NCBI GenBank assembly: GCA_022759065.1
Contig: JAEMPZ010000174.1
Span: 2,014 to 12,066, forward strand
Direction: 5' to 3'
Length of the DNA stretch: 10,053 nucleotides
Source of the DNA: Acidobacteriota bacterium
Lineage (GTDB): Bacteria > Acidobacteriota > UBA4820 > DSQY01
Part shown: piece by piece, positions 7,588-10,053 of the stretch
Position numbering within the stretch: the first letter of the stretch is position 1
Layout of the letters: each line of letters starts with the position of its first letter
Notes under the pieces: model-generated
What the model was told of the DNA's origin: nothing
The model's database searches: none
Seen by the model: the letters and a program-made list of their open reading frames with translations, nothing else
Program-made: the position numbers and the translations under genes

Positions 7588-8058
7588 TCATCTGGAACGC
7601 CGCTTGGCGTCTTTGGCCCCCGGCGCCGCCTTGGCGCGCGAGGCCGGTTCATCGCTCTTATTCACAAGGGAACTAAACTTGACGCCGTCAAGGAATGTTT
7701 CGAGGGCCGCGTTCGCTTGAACCCACGCCCGCCTGACGGCGCAGCCATCGGATAGAGTGCAGCGCTCCGGCTTCTCGGTGCATGTATTGAGGACGAGCCC
7801 GCCCTCCATGGCAACGACCACGTCTAGAAGGCTTATTTTGCTGGCCGGCCTTGCAAGGGCTATCCCGCCGCCGCATCCGCGCGTGGTCTTCAAAATGCCG
7901 GCGGCCGACAGCCGGCTGACGATCCGGCGGATGAAGGCTGGAGGAATCAGGCGTCTGCGGGCTATGTCGCCCGTCGTGAAAAGGGCGCCCTTTCCGCCGC
8001 TGGAAAGGTGAAGGACTATCCGCGCCGCGTAATCCGTATGTCTGGAAATTCCAAGCAT
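7588..8058 (-). CDS. Rrf2-family Fe-S transcriptional regulator
   Basis: A winged-helix repressor of the Rrf2 family (IscR, NsrR, RsrR relatives), 156 residues. The family signature start LGISRHTDYAAR (2-13) is followed by a DNA-reading helix around PPAFIRRIVSRLSAAG (39-54) and a wing RGCGGG (60-65). Three cysteines sit where Rrf2 proteins bind a cluster: Cys93, Cys100 and Cys106 (C-x6-C-x5-C). Asp9 aligns with the aspartate that is the fourth ligand in Streptomyces NsrR. An extra Cys62 lies in the wing. The C-terminal tail from about residue 130 is Ala/Lys/Arg rich and looks disordered. The ATG at 8058 is used with overlapping GGAGG upstream; a TTG 12 nt earlier has no Shine-Dalgarno. It heads the cydAB operon, so it likely represses itself and the oxidase until NO, O2 or redox stress damages the cluster. 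Which signal it senses is unknown. Confidence 0.93.
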   Translation of the reverse strand: MLGISRHTDYAARIVLHLSSGGKGALFTTGDIARRRLIPPAFIRRIVSRLSAAGILKTTRGCGGGIALARPASKISLLDVVVAMEGGLVLNTCTEKPERCTLSDGCAVRRAWVQANAALETFLDGVKFSSLVNKSDEPASRAKAAPGAKDAKRRSR

Positions 8059-8085
8059 TCCTCCTCCCAAAGCGGCCAGGCTATA

Positions 8086-8113
8086 ATGTTAGCACAACGG
8101 TCACCTTTGTCAA
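8086..8113 (-). promoter_or_regulatory. Sigma70-like promoter of the rrf2-cydA-cydB operon
   Basis: Reading the minus strand, a perfect TTGACA (8108-8113) is followed after 16 bp by TAACAT (8086-8091, 4 of 6 to TATAAT). The predicted start of transcription near 8079 leaves a leader of about 20 nt carrying the GGAGG repeats before the rrf2 ATG. No other promoter-like site is seen between the three genes, which fits one transcript. Confidence 0.65.
8094..8110. promoter_or_regulatory. Candidate Rrf2 operator (17-bp palindrome inside the promoter)
   Basis: On the minus strand the site reads ACAAAGGTGACCGTTGT. Around its central G, seven of eight base pairs are symmetric (ACAA/TTGT and GGT/ACC). 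It occupies the space between the -35 and -10 boxes and overlaps the -35, the ideal place for a repressor dimer to block RNA polymerase. Assignment to the adjacent Rrf2 regulator rests on position. Confidence 0.55.
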
Positions 8114-8133
8114 TAGCAAATAACTTCTTTTCT

Positions 8134-8159
8134 TTCGGCGTGGCACAACCGTCGCCGAA
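8134..8159. other. Hairpin with 7-bp stem upstream of the rrf2 promoter
   Basis: TTCGGCG (8134-8140) pairs with CGCCGAA (8153-8159) across a 12-nt loop. Neither strand has a T-run after it. The loop and right arm contain GCACAACCGTCGCC (8143-8156), which matches the operator region GCACAACGGTCACC (8092-8105) at 12 of 14 positions. It could therefore be a distal regulator site rather than, or as well as, an RNA structure. Confidence 0.4.
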
Positions 8160-8212
8160 GGCACTCCCACTTCCATCGCGGAATTTCGGGGGGCGGGCCG
8201 GCTTTCACGATT

Positions 8213-8236
8213 CCGCCAGCCTGCCCGTGCTGGCGG
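8213..8236 (-). terminator. GC-rich hairpin after the diguanylate cyclase gene, possible terminator
   Basis: CCGCCAGC (8213-8220) pairs perfectly with GCTGGCGG (8229-8236), giving an 8-bp stem with an 8-nt loop. It begins 8 nt after the stop codon of the upstream minus-strand gene. No U-tract follows on the minus strand, so termination would be Rho-assisted or weak. A dispersed palindromic repeat is the alternative. Confidence 0.45.
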
Positions 8237-8244
8237 GCGGGGGT

Positions 8245-9987
8245 TCACTCGGCGAGGACGACGAGGTTTTTTCCGCTCGCTTTCGCGTGGTATAGCGCCT
8301 GGTCCAGGCGGCGCAGGATAGTGGGCACATCCTGCTCGCCATGGAGGTTTTCCGACGAGAGGACGGCGAATGAGCACCCCATGGCGATGCCGCGGGATTC
8401 TTCCCTCGGCAGGGCTCGCGCGCCGATCACCTGCCGGATCTTCTCGGCTTTTTCGAGCGCCGCCTTCTGATCGCAATTTACGAGCAGCAGGAGGAACTCG
8501 TCGCCTCCGTACCGGGATGGGACGTCCTCGCGCCTCAAGGCCGTTCTGAAGATGTCTCCTATCCTCCTAAGCACGCGGTCGCCCGTCTCATGGCCGAGCT
8601 GGTCGTTGACAACCTTGAAATCATCGAGGTCCGCCATTAATAGCGCGAAGGGCGCGCGGTGGCGCGACGAGTAGGCCAGTTCCTCTTCAAGCCTGTAAAG
8701 GAAGTAGGAACGGTTGTAAAGCCCGGTTAGCGGGTCCTGAATGGCCTGAAGGTGCAGGAAGCAATTCTCGAGGCCTATGACGAGCGACTGAACGCAGGTC
8801 TCCAAAAGCGCCTGGCGGTGGGAGTAGCCGGCATTCGGCCGGGAGGAGTAAATGACGATTCCTCCGAACGGCTCGCCCCCGTGAATCAAAGGCACGCCGT
8901 AAACGGATGACGGGATGACGAAAGGCGCCGTCTCAAGAGGCAAAAGAAACTCATAGAGCCGCTCGCCAAGGCGTTCGGAAGCTTCGCTAAGCGGCAGCTC
9001 GTCGTACTGAAAACGTTTCTCCTCGGGGAGGGTCGTTGAGCGGCTCTTCTCCCCCTCGACCTGAACCAGGTAAACGGACGAGGCGTAGCGGTGGTAAAAG
9101 ATGACGCCGATGCCGTCCGCGCCAAGTTCTTTGCAAAGGGCGCGGGTAAAGGACTCAACCATCGGCATCACGTCGAGGCCGGAGCTTGCCGCCGCGGAAA
9201 CGCGCCCGAGGAGGGTAAGGTCCTCCACCTTGCGCTTGAGGTCGGCTTGAGCGGTAGTCAGGTAGTGCAGGAGCGCAGAGCCCATCAGCGTGAATAGCGC
9301 CAGCAACAGAAAGCTGGCGATGCCCGTGGCCGTTCCAGCGGCCAGAAGGCTCAGGAGATAGCCCAGAGCGAAGATGGCCACGGTATGCTTAAGGTCAACC
9401 GCAAATGACTCGAAGATGAAAAGCTTCAGGTCGGCCCCTTTAAAAAATTCAGTTGGGATGAAGAAGAGGTTGTTGGCCAGAAAGTAAGCCCCAAAAGCCA
9501 CCGCTGCCGCCAACAGGCAGCGGGGCGTTTCGGAAGGGGGAAATGTTCCGCCCGTGACCTGATAGGCCAATAGAACTCCGGCGAAGCGAAGCATCCGGTT
9601 GCCGGCGTTTTCGAGCAACAGCCAGCCGTAGAAAGATTTTCTTGGCTCCCTCCTCGTTCGTATCGCGATGTCAAGAACGGTGGACGAAAGCGCCATAAGA
9701 AGGCCGTAAATTGGCGCGGCAAGGAAAAAGGCCGCGAGCGCGAAGGCGATGTCGAACGAGACGTAGTACCCGGACATCATTGAAAACTTGTAAGGGACGG
9801 CCGCCCACGACAAGAGAAAGAGCGCGGCCAGAAGCAGCCAAGGGCTTAAAACCAGATGGTTGCCGGCCAAAAGCGGTAGGGCCGGGCCCAAGGAAAGGGA
9901 AGTGGCATTAAGGCCAAAGAGAGCGGCCCAAGCCATTGCCCCCGCGAGAAACATCACAACAGCGTATATTCGCCGTGAAGCGCTCAT
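8245..9987 (-). CDS. Membrane-bound GAF-GGDEF diguanylate cyclase
   Basis: This protein makes the second messenger c-di-GMP from two GTP. It has 580 residues from the ATG at 9987. Roughly the first 245 residues hold seven or eight hydrophobic segments, a MASE-like integral membrane sensor I cannot assign to a named family. Then comes a GAF-like domain (about 250-405, beginning near LTLLGRVSAAASSGLD) and a GGDEF domain (about 410-580). The catalytic GGDEF is intact at 494-498, preceded by DLDDFK and NDQLGH with the metal- and substrate-binding residues. An RxxD inhibitory site (Arg485-Asp488) lies exactly five residues before it, so product feedback is expected. An in-frame GTG three codons earlier (9996) is possible but would sit at the predicted transcription start. 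It has its own promoter and is not part of the rrf2 operon. A link to pilus control through c-di-GMP is only suggested by proximity. Confidence 0.93.
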   Translation of the reverse strand: MSASRRIYAVVMFLAGAMAWAALFGLNATSLSLGPALPLLAGNHLVLSPWLLLAALFLLSWAAVPYKFSMMSGYYVSFDIAFALAAFFLAAPIYGLLMALSSTVLDIAIRTRREPRKSFYGWLLLENAGNRMLRFAGVLLAYQVTGGTFPPSETPRCLLAAAVAFGAYFLANNLFFIPTEFFKGADLKLFIFESFAVDLKHTVAIFALGYLLSLLAAGTATGIASFLLLALFTLMGSALLHYLTTAQADLKRKVEDLTLLGRVSAAASSGLDVMPMVESFTRALCKELGADGIGVIFYHRYASSVYLVQVEGEKSRSTTLPEEKRFQYDELPLSEASERLGERLYEFLLPLETAPFVIPSSVYGVPLIHGGEPFGGIVIYSSRPNAGYSHRQALLETCVQSLVIGLENCFLHLQAIQDPLTGLYNRSYFLYRLEEELAYSSRHRAPFALLMADLDDFKVVNDQLGHETGDRVLRRIGDIFRTALRREDVPSRYGGDEFLLLLVNCDQKAALEKAEKIRQVIGARALPREESRGIAMGCSFAVLSSENLHGEQDVPTILRRLDQALYHAKASGKNLVVLAE

Positions 9988-10002
9988 CGTCCCCACCGCC
10001 CA

Positions 10003-10031
10003 ATTCTACGCGCTTCCCCACCCTCTTGCAA
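10003..10031 (-). promoter_or_regulatory. Sigma70-like promoter of the diguanylate cyclase gene
   Basis: On the minus strand, TTGCAA (10026-10031, 4 of 6 to TTGACA) is followed after exactly 17 bp by TAGAAT (10003-10008, 5 of 6 to TATAAT). Transcription would begin near 9996, giving a leader of only about 9 nt with a weak GGGGA before the ATG at 9987. The short leader makes this prediction moderate. Confidence 0.5.
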
Positions 10032-10053
10032 GAACCAAGGATGGAGGCGGAAG

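Noticed and set aside
7572..7652. In-frame upstream extension of cydA into rrf2
   Set aside because: The extra 27 residues are Arg/Pro-rich and absent from the family; AGGAGG is positioned for the ATG at 7571.
8187..8244. G-rich runs that could form a G-quadruplex
   Set aside because: The runs are split into two separate clusters about 35 bp apart and neither has four closely spaced GGG tracts.

Overview
The window looks like an accessory-free stretch of a GC-rich bacterial chromosome carrying nine tightly packed protein genes. The pairing of an ABC exporter with a prepilin peptidase and a PAS/histidine kinase recalls the Myxococcus xanthus pilGHI-pilD-pilS2 neighbourhood. With the Rrf2-controlled cytochrome bd operon, this suggests a deltaproteobacterial lineage in the broad sense (Desulfobacterota or Myxococcota). 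That assignment is inference from gene content; no marker gene is present.

Region 1 (20-5141, + strand) is one operon of five genes with overlaps or gaps of only a few bases. It encodes an ABC ATPase, its ABC-2 type permease, a membrane-anchored helical-repeat protein with a GspG-like C-terminus, a prepilin peptidase (PilD), and a two-TM PAS sensor histidine kinase. The promoter lies left of the window. The likely theme is assembly or regulation of type IV pili or a type II secretion pseudopilus. No pilin, pilus motor or response regulator is visible here.

Region 2 (5142-5250) is the convergent junction between the kinase gene and cydB. It is filled by a degenerate 7-bp repeat array arranged as a long imperfect inverted repeat, able to form a stem of about 33 bp.

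Region 3 (5251-8113, - strand) is an rrf2-cydA-cydB operon. A cysteine-containing Rrf2 regulator precedes both subunits of a short-Q-loop cytochrome bd quinol oxidase. A sigma70-like promoter upstream of rrf2 holds a 17-bp near-perfect palindrome between its -35 and -10 boxes, a good candidate operator for autoregulation by an Fe-S (NO, O2 or redox sensing) repressor. A second, partial copy of the motif lies 51 bp further upstream.

Region 4 (8114-10031, - strand) has a short intergenic stretch with two hairpins, then a membrane-bound GAF-GGDEF diguanylate cyclase with intact active and inhibitory sites and its own candidate promoter near the right edge.

Most of the window is recognisable. 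The least ordinary items are the GspG-like domain in the gene beside pilD, the heptad inverted repeat, the operator architecture of the bd oxidase operon, and an Arg-to-His change beside a heme b558 ligand in CydA. I did not see a mobile element, CRISPR array, tRNA or rRNA.
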